DNA from: Agrobacterium fabrum
GTDB taxonomy: Bacteria; Pseudomonadota; Alphaproteobacteria; Rhizobiales; Rhizobiaceae
Length of the DNA: 40,641 nucleotides
Reading direction: 5' to 3'
NCBI GenBank assembly: GCA_003241215.1
Contig: QFOL01000007.1
Location: 1-40,641 of the forward strand
Shown piece by piece: positions 8,813-16,978 of this stretch (positions are counted from its first letter, which is position 1; the number at the start of each line of letters is the position of its first letter). The notes below the pieces were generated by a model, which searched no databases, had not been told where the DNA came from, and saw only the letters and a list, made by a program, of their open reading frames with translations. The position numbers and the translations under genes are program-made.

Positions 8813-10033
8813 TCAACCTTCCTCTCTGAAGCTGAAATGAACGTGCTGTGCGTGGCGAACGGCGTCTGGACGCGGAACCATTGTCCGGCTCTCTGGCCGC
8901 CAAAGTCCTCTTTTTTGCCAGACCGGGCGTCCGTCGATGCATAGTGCAAGCGTGCCGGTTACACGCTCCTGAAACCGCAGCTGGAAATCCCTGAGCCCGC
9001 CCGGCAAGTCGGTACCGCTGCGGATGAGGTTGGGCACCACCAGTTTGATCGGCGCATCGAAAGTCACGTTTACCGGCGCTTCGGCAGAAACCGGTCGCAG
9101 CATATCCGCAGCCAGGGCCTCGCCGACGGCGCGGCCTTCCCGGAAGGCCCAGCCGCCCGTCTCCACCGCGCGAAGGACGTTGCCCGCAGCGAAATAGTGT
9201 GGATTTTCACAGCGGCCGTGCTGGTCCACGGCTGGACCCGTGCTGCCCCAATCCACCGTCAGGCCGGATGTCATGAACAGAGAGGATTCCGGGATGAAGC
9301 CGCCCGAAAAGAGGACGCCGTCACATTCAAGCGTCTCGACCGTCTCGCCACGTTTTACAAGCACGGCTTCAACGCGCCCGCGGCCCAGAATATCGACGAT
9401 CTCGGCACTGCGGTGGAACGGTATGCCCATCAAAGAGGGAAACCATGCCAGCGGTGCGCGAACGAGCGCCTGCTTCCTTGGCTCCAGTACCGCGACCGGG
9501 CGCGCGCCATGGCTGAGACAGGTCCAGACGGCGGAAAGCGTGACCAGCTCGGAGCCCACGATAACGGGCCGTTTGAATGGCATCATATTGTGGAACGCGA
9601 CATAGGACTGGAGCGTGCCCGTTGTCAGAACGCCCACAGGACGATCGCCCGACACAAGACGGGCCGCGCGCGTTGTCTCGCGAACACCCGTCGTGACCAG
9701 TACGCGCTTGGCCGCAATGGTCTGGAGCCCGTCGAAATTCGCGACAAGCAGTTCACCGTCTTCACCAAGGCGAGCCACCGAATGCCCATAGCGAACATCG
9801 ATCCCAAACTTCTGGACCTCCCGTTCGAGGCGTCGGCCATATGCCGCTCCGAGGTAAACCCGCCCGAATTCGAGCATGCCGAACGGCGAGTGGCTGCAAT
9901 GTCTGGTCGCGCCTCCGAGATGTTGCTCGCGTTCGAGAAGCGTGACTTTCTCGATCCCGGCCTTTCGCATGGAAATCGCCGCCGCGACGCCGGAAGGCCC
10001 ACCGCCAATGATGATAACGTCGGACTGGCTCAT
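8813..10033 (-). CDS. FAD/NAD-dependent oxidoreductase (GlpB/HcnB-like partner)
   Basis: Flavoprotein of about 406 residues. It opens MSQSDVIIIGGGPSG, an FAD-binding Rossmann motif, and has a second nucleotide-binding region at PVIVGSELVTLSAVW. TTGVRETTRAARLVSGDRP is typical of the disulphide-oxidoreductase-like proteins encoded beside GlpA-type dehydrogenases. The ATG at 10033 overlaps the stop of the upstream gene (ATGA), so I reject the 25-residue N-terminal extension of the longer reading frame. Together with the GlpA-like gene it probably forms a two-subunit dehydrogenase that passes electrons from the phosphorylated substrate to quinone or NAD. The DUF1667 protein often encoded with such pairs is absent here. 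Confidence 0.87.
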   Translation of the reverse strand: MSQSDVIIIGGGPSGVAAAISMRKAGIEKVTLLEREQHLGGATRHCSHSPFGMLEFGRVYLGAAYGRRLEREVQKFGIDVRYGHSVARLGEDGELLVANFDGLQTIAAKRVLVTTGVRETTRAARLVSGDRPVGVLTTGTLQSYVAFHNMMPFKRPVIVGSELVTLSAVWTCLSHGARPVAVLEPRKQALVRAPLAWFPSLMGIPFHRSAEIVDILGRGRVEAVLVKRGETVETLECDGVLFSGGFIPESSLFMTSGLTVDWGSTGPAVDQHGRCENPHYFAAGNVLRAVETGGWAFREGRAVGEALAADMLRPVSAEAPVNVTFDAPIKLVVPNLIRSGTDLPGGLRDFQLRFQERVTGTLALCIDGRPVWQKRGLWRPESRTMVPRPDAVRHAQHVHFSFREEG

Positions 10034-11439
10034 TTGCCGCCCTCCCGATCCACCGCCAGCGGGGTCGCCAGACAGCCTTTGCTGATTTCGGCGAGCCTGG
10101 CGTTGCAATAAAATCCCTGGCAGCGCCCCATCCCGGCACGCGTACGCCTGCGCAAGCCGCCGAAATCGCCCGGCGGCAACGCTGTTGTGAGCGTTGCCTC
10201 GATTTCACGACGCGTGACCATCTCGCAATGGCAAACGATCTCGCCATGGTTTTCGGTCTGCCAGTCACGCTGGCGGGATTCCGCCAGATTGGGCATGCGC
10301 ACATCGGGGATGGATTTTTGCTGAAACTCCCCGCGTGACAACCCGCCATGAAGCTTGAGGGCGTGCTGGGCAAGGCCGAGGGCGGAGCTCAAACCCGTGG
10401 AACGGATGCCCCCCAGGGTGATGGCATTGTGCTCAGGCCGATCGATGACCCGATATTCCTTCTTGTCCGAGGCGGGGCGAAGCCCGGCATAAACGGCAGT
10501 GACCGGGATGTGCGCCAGGCCGGGCACAAGTTTCGTTCCGTGAGCGACCAGGTCGTCGAGCGTGTTGTGTTCAACGGTCGCACGGATACGGTCGTCCTGT
10601 TCTTCGGCGGTCGGGCCTACCAGGATATTGCCGAATGCGGTCGGACAGACGACAATTCCCTTGGTGATCTCGTTGGGTACCGGAAGAATGATTGTCTTGA
10701 GCTGCCGGGCCGCCGCCTTATCGAGCACCACGAACTGCCCCTTGCGTGGCCTGATCTGGAACTCAGGCGTGAAGCCCAGACGGGCATCGACGTGATCTCC
10801 GAAAAGTCCGGCCGCGTTGATGACCCATTTCGTTCGCACATCGCCACGATTGGTCTCGAGTGTCCACTCGCCATCGAATTCACCGGAAAGCAGCTCGCAT
10901 TGCCGCATGACCGCCGTACCAAGAGCGATGGCCTGGTTGACATAGGCAAGCGGTGCGGACCAGGGGTCGATGACGTGCTCGTCGAACACATGAAGCGCGG
11001 CAACGAGATTTCCGGAGAGTCCCGGCTCCACCTTCCGCGCTTCGGCCGCCGTCAGAAGGCGCAACCGATCGACGCCATTCTGCCTGCCCTGCTCGGCGAT
11101 TTCCTCCAGCTTGATCGCTTCTTCCGGTGTCCAGGCGCACACGAGCGCGCCTGTCTCCACCAAAGGAAGGTTCATGCTTTCGTGAATGTCGAGGTATTCC
11201 TGACGACCGGCCTGAACCAGGGAGAGCTCCAGACTGTTCTTCGGTGCGTCAAAGCCCGTGTGAAGGATGGCGCTATTTGCCTTCGATGCCCCGGACAGGA
11301 TGTCCGAACCTTTTTCGATCAGAATGACTTTCGCACCGGCAAGCGCAAAGCGCCGGGCAACGGCGCAGCCGACAACGCCCGCACCAATGATCGCGACATC
11401 GAAAAGTTCACCCGGAGTTTGGGATTGCTGAACGCACAC
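10030..11439 (-). CDS. GlpA-like FAD-dependent dehydrogenase with BFD [2Fe-2S] domain
   Basis: A 469-residue protein of the DAO/glycerol-3-phosphate dehydrogenase family. FAD motif: GAGVVGCAVARRFALAG near residue 20. Homology continues through the DAO domain to GGIRSTGLSSALG. The C-terminus is a bacterioferritin-associated-ferredoxin-like domain with Cys403-x-Cys405 and Cys440-x4-Cys445, 34 residues apart, as expected for a [2Fe-2S] site and as found in anaerobic-type GlpA rather than aerobic GlpD. The start is a GTG at 11439, with AGGAAA 7 bases upstream. It is the first gene of the operon and lies just downstream of a double operator (11451-11483). It probably oxidises a polyol phosphate made by the neighbouring kinase. 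Confidence 0.9.
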   Translation of the reverse strand: MCVQQSQTPGELFDVAIIGAGVVGCAVARRFALAGAKVILIEKGSDILSGASKANSAILHTGFDAPKNSLELSLVQAGRQEYLDIHESMNLPLVETGALVCAWTPEEAIKLEEIAEQGRQNGVDRLRLLTAAEARKVEPGLSGNLVAALHVFDEHVIDPWSAPLAYVNQAIALGTAVMRQCELLSGEFDGEWTLETNRGDVRTKWVINAAGLFGDHVDARLGFTPEFQIRPRKGQFVVLDKAAARQLKTIILPVPNEITKGIVVCPTAFGNILVGPTAEEQDDRIRATVEHNTLDDLVAHGTKLVPGLAHIPVTAVYAGLRPASDKKEYRVIDRPEHNAITLGGIRSTGLSSALGLAQHALKLHGGLSRGEFQQKSIPDVRMPNLAESRQRDWQTENHGEIVCHCEMVTRREIEATLTTALPPGDFGGLRRRTRAGMGRCQGFYCNARLAEISKGCLATPLAVDREGGK

Positions 11440-11450
11440 GGTTCGATTTC

Positions 11451-11483
11451 CTACTGTTCAGTCATTTTATGACCGAACAGTAA
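11451..11483 (-). promoter_or_regulatory. Proximal DeoR operator: two inverted copies of TGACYGATCRGTCA
   Basis: A 31-bp inverted repeat (11452-11482) with 12 of 13 paired positions. Each half is itself a copy of a 14-bp palindrome: CTACTGTTCAGTCA (11 of 14) and TGACCGAACAGTAA (12 of 14). It lies 12 bp upstream of the GTG start, so bound repressor would block transcription or translation initiation. Assignment to the nearby DeoR protein is inference. Confidence 0.7.
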
Positions 11484-11615
11484 CAACCACATTTGCAAAA
11501 TGTAAAGCCTCGAGGCCACATTTCCGTTATATTTTGTTCAAAACTCGAGATATTCCATTCATATGTGATGGAGTTCGCTTCCGCCTCCAACCATGCGGGT
11601 CACCTCAACACATTA

Positions 11616-11653
11616 AAACACACAAAAATGACCGATCAGTCATTTTTGTGTGT
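11616..11653. promoter_or_regulatory. Distal 38-bp palindrome with perfect operator core
   Basis: Perfect 16-bp arms (AACACACAAAAATGAC and its complement) around CGATCA; only one central base pair breaks full symmetry. The core TGACCGATCAGTCA at 11628-11641 is the best match to the repeated motif. Its centre is about 167 bp from that of the proximal operator, close to 16 helical turns. It could instead form an mRNA hairpin in the deoR 3' region. Confidence 0.7.
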
Positions 11654-11814
11654 TCAGTTCGCAGGAGAAGGACCCAATATCCAAATTTGGCGTTTCAGCG
11701 TCGCGGTCTTTGCCGGAGCGAAGGCCGCAGACGCCGCAACTAAGCCAGTGGCAGCGCGTATCGAAATGTGCCTTCGAGCAAGTATCCGGAAGGGAACAAC
11801 TGTTGCAATGATGA

Positions 11815-12654
11815 CTAGGCGACGATCACTTCGATATTTGCAGCGCTCAACGACGCGGCAACCTGCGGCGTGGGCTGACGGTCCGTTACCAGATAGTCGA
11901 CAGCGGCCAGAGGCACGACTTCGAAGACCGCCCGGCGGTCGAACTTCGAATGATCGGCGAGCACGATCAGTTTGTCGGAGCGCTCGATCATCGTTTTTGC
12001 GATTTCCGCCTCCTGCAGGTCAAAGTCCATCAGGGAACTGGAATCGATAGCCCCAATCGTGATGATTGCATAACGCGCCCGGAACTTCATAATCTGTTCC
12101 AGGGCAAGCGGACCGAGGCTTTCGCCGGCGTCCGCGCCATAAGCGCCGCCGATCAGGAAGACTTTGTGCGACGTGTTGCCGGAGACCGATGCCGCGATGC
12201 GATGTGAATTGGTAATCACCACCAGGTTTTGAAGGCGAGCCAGTTCTTCCGCCATCACGACCGTGGTCGTGCCGGTATCGATGAACACGGAATCGTCAGC
12301 TCTAAGGAGACGCGCTGCCGCAATCGCAATCTTCTTCTTTGCCTCGTAATTCTCGGCCATGCGCGTTGCAAACGGACCTTCGTTTTCAGCAGTCTCGTTT
12401 GGCGCTCCGGCAGCCCGCGCTCCTCCATGGATTTTGCGGAGCTTTCCTTCGGCATCCATTTTGGTCAGGTCGCGCCGGATCGTCTCTCTGGACACGCCGA
12501 GGCGTTCTGCCAGTTCTTCAACGGACATTTCGCGTGTCTGGTTGAGGATCTCGAAGATTTCTTCTTGCCGCAGAGAAGGTCGCAAGGGTCGTCCCTTTAT
12601 TTCGCTGGTTGCGAGCGGTTTCATGACGACGAGAGAACGGCTTCCGAACGCCAT
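11815..12654 (-). CDS. DeoR-family transcriptional repressor
   Basis: A cytoplasmic DNA-binding repressor of up to 279 residues. The N-terminal winged helix reads RQEEIFEILNQTREMSVEEL, then SRETIRRDLTKMD, the DeoR signature. The C-terminal DeoRC sensor has FIDTGTTTVVMAEEL and VLADHSKFDR, which bind a phosphorylated sugar. The first ATG (12654) has no clear ribosome-binding site, and the Met ten codons later is a possible alternative start. It lies upstream of the GlpA-like operon on the same strand but is separated from it by a 375-bp operator-containing gap. Operator-like sites at 12705-12740 suggest autoregulation. The effector is probably the product of the operon's kinase. Confidence 0.93.
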   Translation of the reverse strand: MAFGSRSLVVMKPLATSEIKGRPLRPSLRQEEIFEILNQTREMSVEELAERLGVSRETIRRDLTKMDAEGKLRKIHGGARAAGAPNETAENEGPFATRMAENYEAKKKIAIAAARLLRADDSVFIDTGTTTVVMAEELARLQNLVVITNSHRIAASVSGNTSHKVFLIGGAYGADAGESLGPLALEQIMKFRARYAIITIGAIDSSSLMDFDLQEAEIAKTMIERSDKLIVLADHSKFDRRAVFEVVPLAAVDYLVTDRQPTPQVAASLSAANIEVIVA

Positions 12655-12704
12655 CGAAAGCAGGTCAAATCAAAACACATCACCTGACCACAGGTAGGGT
12701 AAAA

Positions 12705-12740
12705 TGGTCATTCGGTCAACTTTGATTGACCTATCGGCCA
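12705..12740 (-). promoter_or_regulatory. deoR promoter operators
   Basis: Two more copies of TGACYGATCRGTCA: TGGTCATTCGGTCA at 12705-12718 (10 of 14) and TGACCTATCGGCCA at 12727-12740 (12 of 14). Their centres are 22 bp apart, about two helical turns, and they start about 50 bp upstream of the deoR start. Autoregulation is inferred from position. Confidence 0.6.
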
Positions 12741-12984
12741 GCGCTAAAACCCTGCGATACCGCAAGGTATAAGCCAACATCCAAATTTTGTTGCAGTCTC
12801 CATCCTGGCAGGGCTGCAGACCAATAACCTCGTCGCCACAAAACTTGACGCATCACGCCCATCCGGGCGTTTCCAGCGCATCCGTTCCGCAAGGTTTCGG
12901 AATGGTCGGCTGTCGCGGCACATGTTTGCACAGGCCCGACATTCCATCGCCCCGGCGCGCGATCACCTTCCGGAAACCGAACGA

Positions 12985-13021
12985 CAAAAACCTCCCGGAC
13001 AGGCATGGTCTGTCCGGGAGG
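12985..13021 (-). terminator. Intrinsic terminator of the iolD-iolE operon
   Basis: A perfect 12-bp stem (CCTCCCGGACAG against CTGTCCGGGAGG), 7-base loop, followed on the minus strand by TTTTTG. It starts 28 bp beyond the last operon gene. Confidence 0.9.
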
Positions 13022-13048
13022 TCGATTTCCGGGCGCTGCGCTGAGCGT

Positions 13049-14212
13049 TTATACCGCCATCGGCGTGATCCAGCGCGGATCGGTACTTTCGGCGCTATCC
13101 ACCACCGCCTCCACGAAGGCCACACCCTTCAGACCGTCATAGGCGAGCGGGATGTTGCGACCGATAGCTCCCGGCTCGCGTCCCGCCCTGCGGGCGCGGA
13201 TCGCTTCCGCAAAGCCGGCGTAGAGATTGGCGAAGGCTTCCAGATATCCTTCCGGGTGGCCGGGCGGGGTGCGGGTGCGCGCCTTTGCGTCCTCGGAAAG
13301 ATCGTCCGCGCCCCGCTTGATGGTCTGCACACGCCCGTTAAGCGGTGTATAGACGAGTTCGTTCGGCTGTTCCTGAAACCATTGCAGCGAGCCGGTCGCG
13401 CCGAATACCCGCAGACGCACGCCGTTGGAGTTGCCCAGCGCCACCTGCGACGACCACAGGAGGCCGCGCGCCCCGCCTTCATAACGCATCATCACATGGG
13501 CATTGTCATCCAGCGCCCGCCCCGCCACGAAAGTGGCGAGATCGGCGGTGAGGGACTGCAGTTTCAGCCCGGTCACGAAACCGGCCAGATGATAGGCATG
13601 GGTGCCGATATCGCCGATGGAACCGCCGCGGCCGTTCTTCTTCGGGTCGGTGCGCCAGGCCGCCTGGGCATTGCCCTGCTGTTCGATGGCGGTCGCCATC
13701 CATTCCAGCGGATATTCCACCTGCACGGTGCGAACCTCGCCGATCTCACCAGCCGCCACGCGCGCACGGGCTTCATGAACCATCGGATAACCGGAATAGG
13801 TGTAGGTCACCCCGACGAAGCGGCCGCTTTCCCGCGACAGCTTTTCCAGCGAGATGGCATCTTCAAGCGTCGCGGTCAGCGGTTTTTCGCAGATCACGTC
13901 GAAACCGGCCTCGATCAGCGCTTTCGCTATCGGATAATGGGTGAAATTCGGCGTGCAGATCGCAACCGCATCGACGCGGTCCTCGCGGGCTGCCTCACCG
14001 GCGATCAGCTCCTGATAACTGCCGTAGCTGCGGGCCGGATCAAGCCCCTCATTGATGGCGAAGATGCGGCCCCTTTCGGGATCGACATCGAAGGCCCCGG
14101 CCACAAGCACCCATTTGCCGTCAAGGCGTGCGGCAAGACGATGGATATTGCCGATATAGGCGCCCTGGCCCCCGCCGATCATGCCCAGACGAAGCGGTCT
14201 TTCGATAGTCAT
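13049..14212 (-). CDS. Gfo/Idh/MocA-family dehydrogenase
   Basis: A cytoplasmic NAD(P)-dependent sugar or cyclitol dehydrogenase of 387 residues. The N-terminal Rossmann motif is GMIGGGQGAYIG; the EKP motif, with catalytic Lys110, lies in VICEKPLTA; and GGSIGDIGTHAYHLAG carries the Asp and His expected in the active site. Its ATG overlaps the stop of the upstream TIM-barrel gene (ATGA), so the two are translationally coupled. Gfo/Idh plus TIM-barrel pairs are common in rhizobial sugar loci, where they oxidise the C3 or C1 position and then isomerise or eliminate. It is the last gene of the operon, followed by a strong terminator. The exact substrate is unknown. Confidence 0.9.
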   Translation of the reverse strand: MTIERPLRLGMIGGGQGAYIGNIHRLAARLDGKWVLVAGAFDVDPERGRIFAINEGLDPARSYGSYQELIAGEAAREDRVDAVAICTPNFTHYPIAKALIEAGFDVICEKPLTATLEDAISLEKLSRESGRFVGVTYTYSGYPMVHEARARVAAGEIGEVRTVQVEYPLEWMATAIEQQGNAQAAWRTDPKKNGRGGSIGDIGTHAYHLAGFVTGLKLQSLTADLATFVAGRALDDNAHVMMRYEGGARGLLWSSQVALGNSNGVRLRVFGATGSLQWFQEQPNELVYTPLNGRVQTIKRGADDLSEDAKARTRTPPGHPEGYLEAFANLYAGFAEAIRARRAGREPGAIGRNIPLAYDGLKGVAFVEAVVDSAESTDPRWITPMAV

Positions 14213-15273
14213 TGTTCCCCCAGCCCCAGCATGGCGCGGTTGGCGTTGCGGTTCGCGCCGGATTTGACGAAATCGTCGAAGGCGCGGTCCGAGACGCGGA
14301 TGATGTGATCGGCGATGAAACGTGCGCCTTCAGACGCGCCGTCCTCCGGGTTTTTGACGAAACATTCCCACTCCAGCACCGCCCAGCCATCGAAGCCGTA
14401 GGTTGTGAGCTTCGTGAAGATCGCCCCGAAATCGATCTGCCCGTCGCCCGGGCTGCGGAAACGGCCGGCCCGTTTGGACCAGGGCTGATAGCCGCCATAG
14501 GCGCCGGACTTTCCGTCGGGGCGGAACTCGGCATCCTTGACGTGGAAGGTTTTAATCCGGTCGTGGTAATGGTCGATGAAAGCCAGATAATCCATTCCCT
14601 GCAGAACCAGATGCGAGGGATCATACATCAGGTTCGCCCGGGGATGCCCCTTGACCCTGTCGAGAAACATCTCCCAGCTATGGCCGTCATGCAGGTCTTC
14701 GCTCGGGTGGATTTCGTAGCAGACATCCACGCCATGGGCGTCGAAATCATCGAGGATCGGCGTCCAGCGGCGGGCAAGCTCGTCAAAACCTTCCTCCACC
14801 AGCCCTTCCGGCCATTGCGGATAGGGATAAAGATAGGGCCATAAAAGCGCACCGGGAAAGGTCACATGGCGGTCGATGCCGAGACGTTTCGAGGCGCGGG
14901 CGGCAAAGCGCAGCTGTTCCTCGGCCCACGCCCGACGCCTTGCGGGATTGCCGCGCACATGCTCGGGCGCAAAACTGTCCATGATCGCGTCATGGGCGGG
15001 ATGCACCGCCACAAGCTGCCCGGTGATGTGGGAGGCCAGCTCGGTGATCTCCAGCCCGTGCTCGCCGAGCATGCCTTTCAGATCGTCGCAATAGGCATCG
15101 CTTTCCGCCGCCTGTCTCATGTCGATCAGGCGCGTATCCCAGGTGGGAATCTGCACCCCTTTGAAGCCCTTGTCCGACGCCCACTTCGCCAGCGAGGCCA
15201 ACGAATTGTAGGGCGCCTCATCGGCGGCGAACTGCGCCAGGAAGACACCCGGCCCCTTGATGGTCCGCATCAT
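14209..15273 (-). CDS. Sugar phosphate isomerase/epimerase (xylose-isomerase-like TIM barrel)
   Basis: A 354-residue protein of the AP-endonuclease-2/IolE-IolI superfamily, metal-dependent isomerases, epimerases and dehydratases. Probable metal ligands sit in CYEIHPSED, NLMYDPSHL, FHVKDAEF and AVLEWECF. The start is placed at the first of two adjacent ATGs, with GGAGGAA six bases upstream; the longer reading frame would add 17 unlikely residues overlapping the upstream gene. It begins 1 bp after the SDR stop and overlaps the Gfo/Idh gene, so it belongs to the iolD-iolE operon. It is longer than typical IolI (about 280), and its YPYPQWPEGL insertion marks a distinct subfamily. It may act on the 3-keto product of the adjacent dehydrogenase. 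Confidence 0.88.
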   Translation of the reverse strand: MMRTIKGPGVFLAQFAADEAPYNSLASLAKWASDKGFKGVQIPTWDTRLIDMRQAAESDAYCDDLKGMLGEHGLEITELASHITGQLVAVHPAHDAIMDSFAPEHVRGNPARRRAWAEEQLRFAARASKRLGIDRHVTFPGALLWPYLYPYPQWPEGLVEEGFDELARRWTPILDDFDAHGVDVCYEIHPSEDLHDGHSWEMFLDRVKGHPRANLMYDPSHLVLQGMDYLAFIDHYHDRIKTFHVKDAEFRPDGKSGAYGGYQPWSKRAGRFRSPGDGQIDFGAIFTKLTTYGFDGWAVLEWECFVKNPEDGASEGARFIADHIIRVSDRAFDDFVKSGANRNANRAMLGLGEQ

Positions 15274-15274
15274 C

Positions 15275-16087
15275 TTATTCCTCCAGCTTTTTCGCCGGCA
15301 CCGGCGCGTCGTCATAACCGCCATAGACCGATTGATCGAAGGGGATCACGGCGCCCGTCATCATGCCGCTATCGTCGGATGCCATCCACAGGATGGCGCG
15401 GGCCACTTCGAGCGGATCGAGGATGCGCCCGAACGGCTTGGCCGCCGCCGCGCGGTCAATGAAATCGGGATCGCCGGTCTCGGAGAGGACGAGCTTGCGC
15501 TCGTGATCGGAGTTCATCCAGCCGATGTCGAGCTGGTTCACATGGATACGATGACGCATCAGTGAAAAGCCGGCATGGCGGGTGACGGTGGCAAGCGCGC
15601 CTTTTGACGCCGCATAAGGCGCAAGGAACGGCTGGCCTGTCAGACCCGACATCGACCCGACATTAACGACACGACCCTCTATCCCCTCGCGGATCATCAC
15701 CTTTGCCGCATCCTGAATGAGGAAGAATGGCGCACGCGTATTGACCGCGAACATGCGATCGAAAAGCTCGGGCGTCGTGTTGAGCATATTGCCGCGATCC
15801 GTCAGGCCCGCCGCATTAACGAGGATATCGACCCGCCCGAAGCGTTTGTCCGTCGCCGGAATGATGCTGCGGACGTCATCGATATCGCCGAGATCGGCCG
15901 CCACCATCTCGACCGGCACGCCTGTTTTCTGCGTGATGGCATCCGCGACCGCCTGGCCTTTTTCCACACCACGCCCGACGATGACGATTCCCGCCGCGCC
16001 CGCCTGCGCAAACACCTGCGCAACGGCTGCGCCCAGCCCCTGGGTTCCGCCGGTAATAACGGCGATCTTTCCTTCAATACGGTTCAT
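15275..16087 (-). CDS. Short-chain dehydrogenase/reductase (SDR)
   Basis: A 270-residue classical SDR. Cofactor motif TGGTQGLG (residues 12-19), NAAG (91-94), and catalytic Ser145, Tyr158 and Lys162 in the YAASK motif. The start overlaps the iolE stop (ATGA). The position between iolE and the TIM-barrel gene suggests oxidation or reduction of a ring hydroxyl of a cyclitol or its derivative. SDRs of this kind also act as inositol or gluconate dehydrogenases. The extended C-terminal tail (VPAKKLEE) carries no recognised motif. The substrate is not predictable from the sequence. Confidence 0.92.
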   Translation of the reverse strand: MNRIEGKIAVITGGTQGLGAAVAQVFAQAGAAGIVIVGRGVEKGQAVADAITQKTGVPVEMVAADLGDIDDVRSIIPATDKRFGRVDILVNAAGLTDRGNMLNTTPELFDRMFAVNTRAPFFLIQDAAKVMIREGIEGRVVNVGSMSGLTGQPFLAPYAASKGALATVTRHAGFSLMRHRIHVNQLDIGWMNSDHERKLVLSETGDPDFIDRAAAAKPFGRILDPLEVARAILWMASDDSGMMTGAVIPFDQSVYGGYDDAPVPAKKLEE

Positions 16088-16977
16088 TTCGCGACCTCAT
16101 ATCCAGCGGCGTCCATCACGCGCAGTAATTCCCTGTGCCCCTTCCGGGCCATGTCCAGCGGCGGGTTCCTGATCGGGTCCTGTTCCGCCTCGACCACGAA
16201 CCAGCCCTCGTAACCTTTCGACGCCAGCGCCTTGACGATCGCCTCGAAATCCAGGCTGCCGTCACCCGGCACGGTAAAGGCGCCCTTGATGACGGCATCA
16301 AGGAAACTCTCCCGGCTTCTGTCCAGCCCGTCGACAACCTCACGCCTGATATCCTTGGTGTGGACATGGGTAATGCGTGCATGGTGGTTTTCGATGACAC
16401 GCATGACATCGCCGCCCGCAAAGGCCATGTGCCCGGCATCAAACAGCAGCGGAACGGAGGAGTGCTTCATGAAGAGATCGAGTTCCGGCTCGGTCTCCAC
16501 CACGGCCGCCATATGGTGATGATAGGAAATCGGCATGCCCTTCGCCGCGCACCAGTCGGCAAAGTCGGACATCTTGCGGCCATAGGCCGCCATGCCGGCC
16601 TCGTCGAGCCGGGGCTTCGTGGCAAGCGGGGCCGAGCGCACGCCCTGAATGGAGCGCGCCGTTTCGCCATAAACAATGCAGGGCGCACCGGCGGCGATGA
16701 AGAATTCCATCTGCTGCGCGATACGGTCTTTCTCCACCTCTATATCGCCATCCAGCAGCAGCCCGGAGAACCAGCCGCCGCACACCGATATGCCGTAGCG
16801 GTCGAGGATCGGCCCAAGCTCCGCCATATCCATCGGGAAGCGGCGTCCGGTCTCCATTCCGGTAAAGCCGGCTTCGCTTGCCTGCCTCAGGCATTCCTGA
16901 AGGCTGACATCATCGGAAAGCTCGGCAAGATCGTCATTCCACCAGGCAATCGGCGCGATACCAAGTCTTGCTTTCAT
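16084..16977 (-). CDS. iolE: Myo-inosose-2 dehydratase
   Basis: Converts 2-keto-myo-inositol to trihydroxycyclohexane-dione, the second step of inositol breakdown. At 297 residues it is the normal IolE length. Starts MKARLGIAPIAWWNDDL and has GFTGMETGRRFP, GGWFSG and the metal-site strands ISYHHHMAAVVE, LLFDAGHMAF and HVHTKDIR, all typical of IolE. The start is at 16977, 1 bp after the iolD stop; the 44-residue longer frame reads antisense-like into iolD and is rejected. It is the second gene of the operon. No iolB or iolC follows, unlike most rhizobial iolCDEB clusters. A role on a substituted inosose is possible. Confidence 0.93.
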   Translation of the reverse strand: MKARLGIAPIAWWNDDLAELSDDVSLQECLRQASEAGFTGMETGRRFPMDMAELGPILDRYGISVCGGWFSGLLLDGDIEVEKDRIAQQMEFFIAAGAPCIVYGETARSIQGVRSAPLATKPRLDEAGMAAYGRKMSDFADWCAAKGMPISYHHHMAAVVETEPELDLFMKHSSVPLLFDAGHMAFAGGDVMRVIENHHARITHVHTKDIRREVVDGLDRSRESFLDAVIKGAFTVPGDGSLDFEAIVKALASKGYEGWFVVEAEQDPIRNPPLDMARKGHRELLRVMDAAGYEVAK

Positions 16978-16978
16978 C

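Larger units (their letters stand above)
11440..11814. other. Operon control region between the GlpA-like gene and deoR
   Basis: 375 bp without a gene. It contains two operator-like elements (listed separately) and AT-rich sequence before the GlpA-like gene. The plus-strand open frames here run through the regulator's antisense strand and have no coding features. I could not fix a single -35/-10 pair with confidence. Confidence 0.6.
12655..13048. other. Gap between deoR and the iol operon end
   Basis: 394 bp with no gene that I can support. It holds the deoR operator pair (12705-12740) next to the regulator and the terminator of the opposite operon end (12985-13021). The middle, 12741-12984, shows only a weak TTCCG...CGGAA hairpin near 12885-12905 and no recognisable feature. 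Confidence 0.6.

Noticed and set aside
11493..12050. 185-residue plus-strand open frame over the operator region and deoR end
   Set aside because: Runs through the operator palindrome and antisense to the DeoR sensor domain; Arg-rich with no motif.
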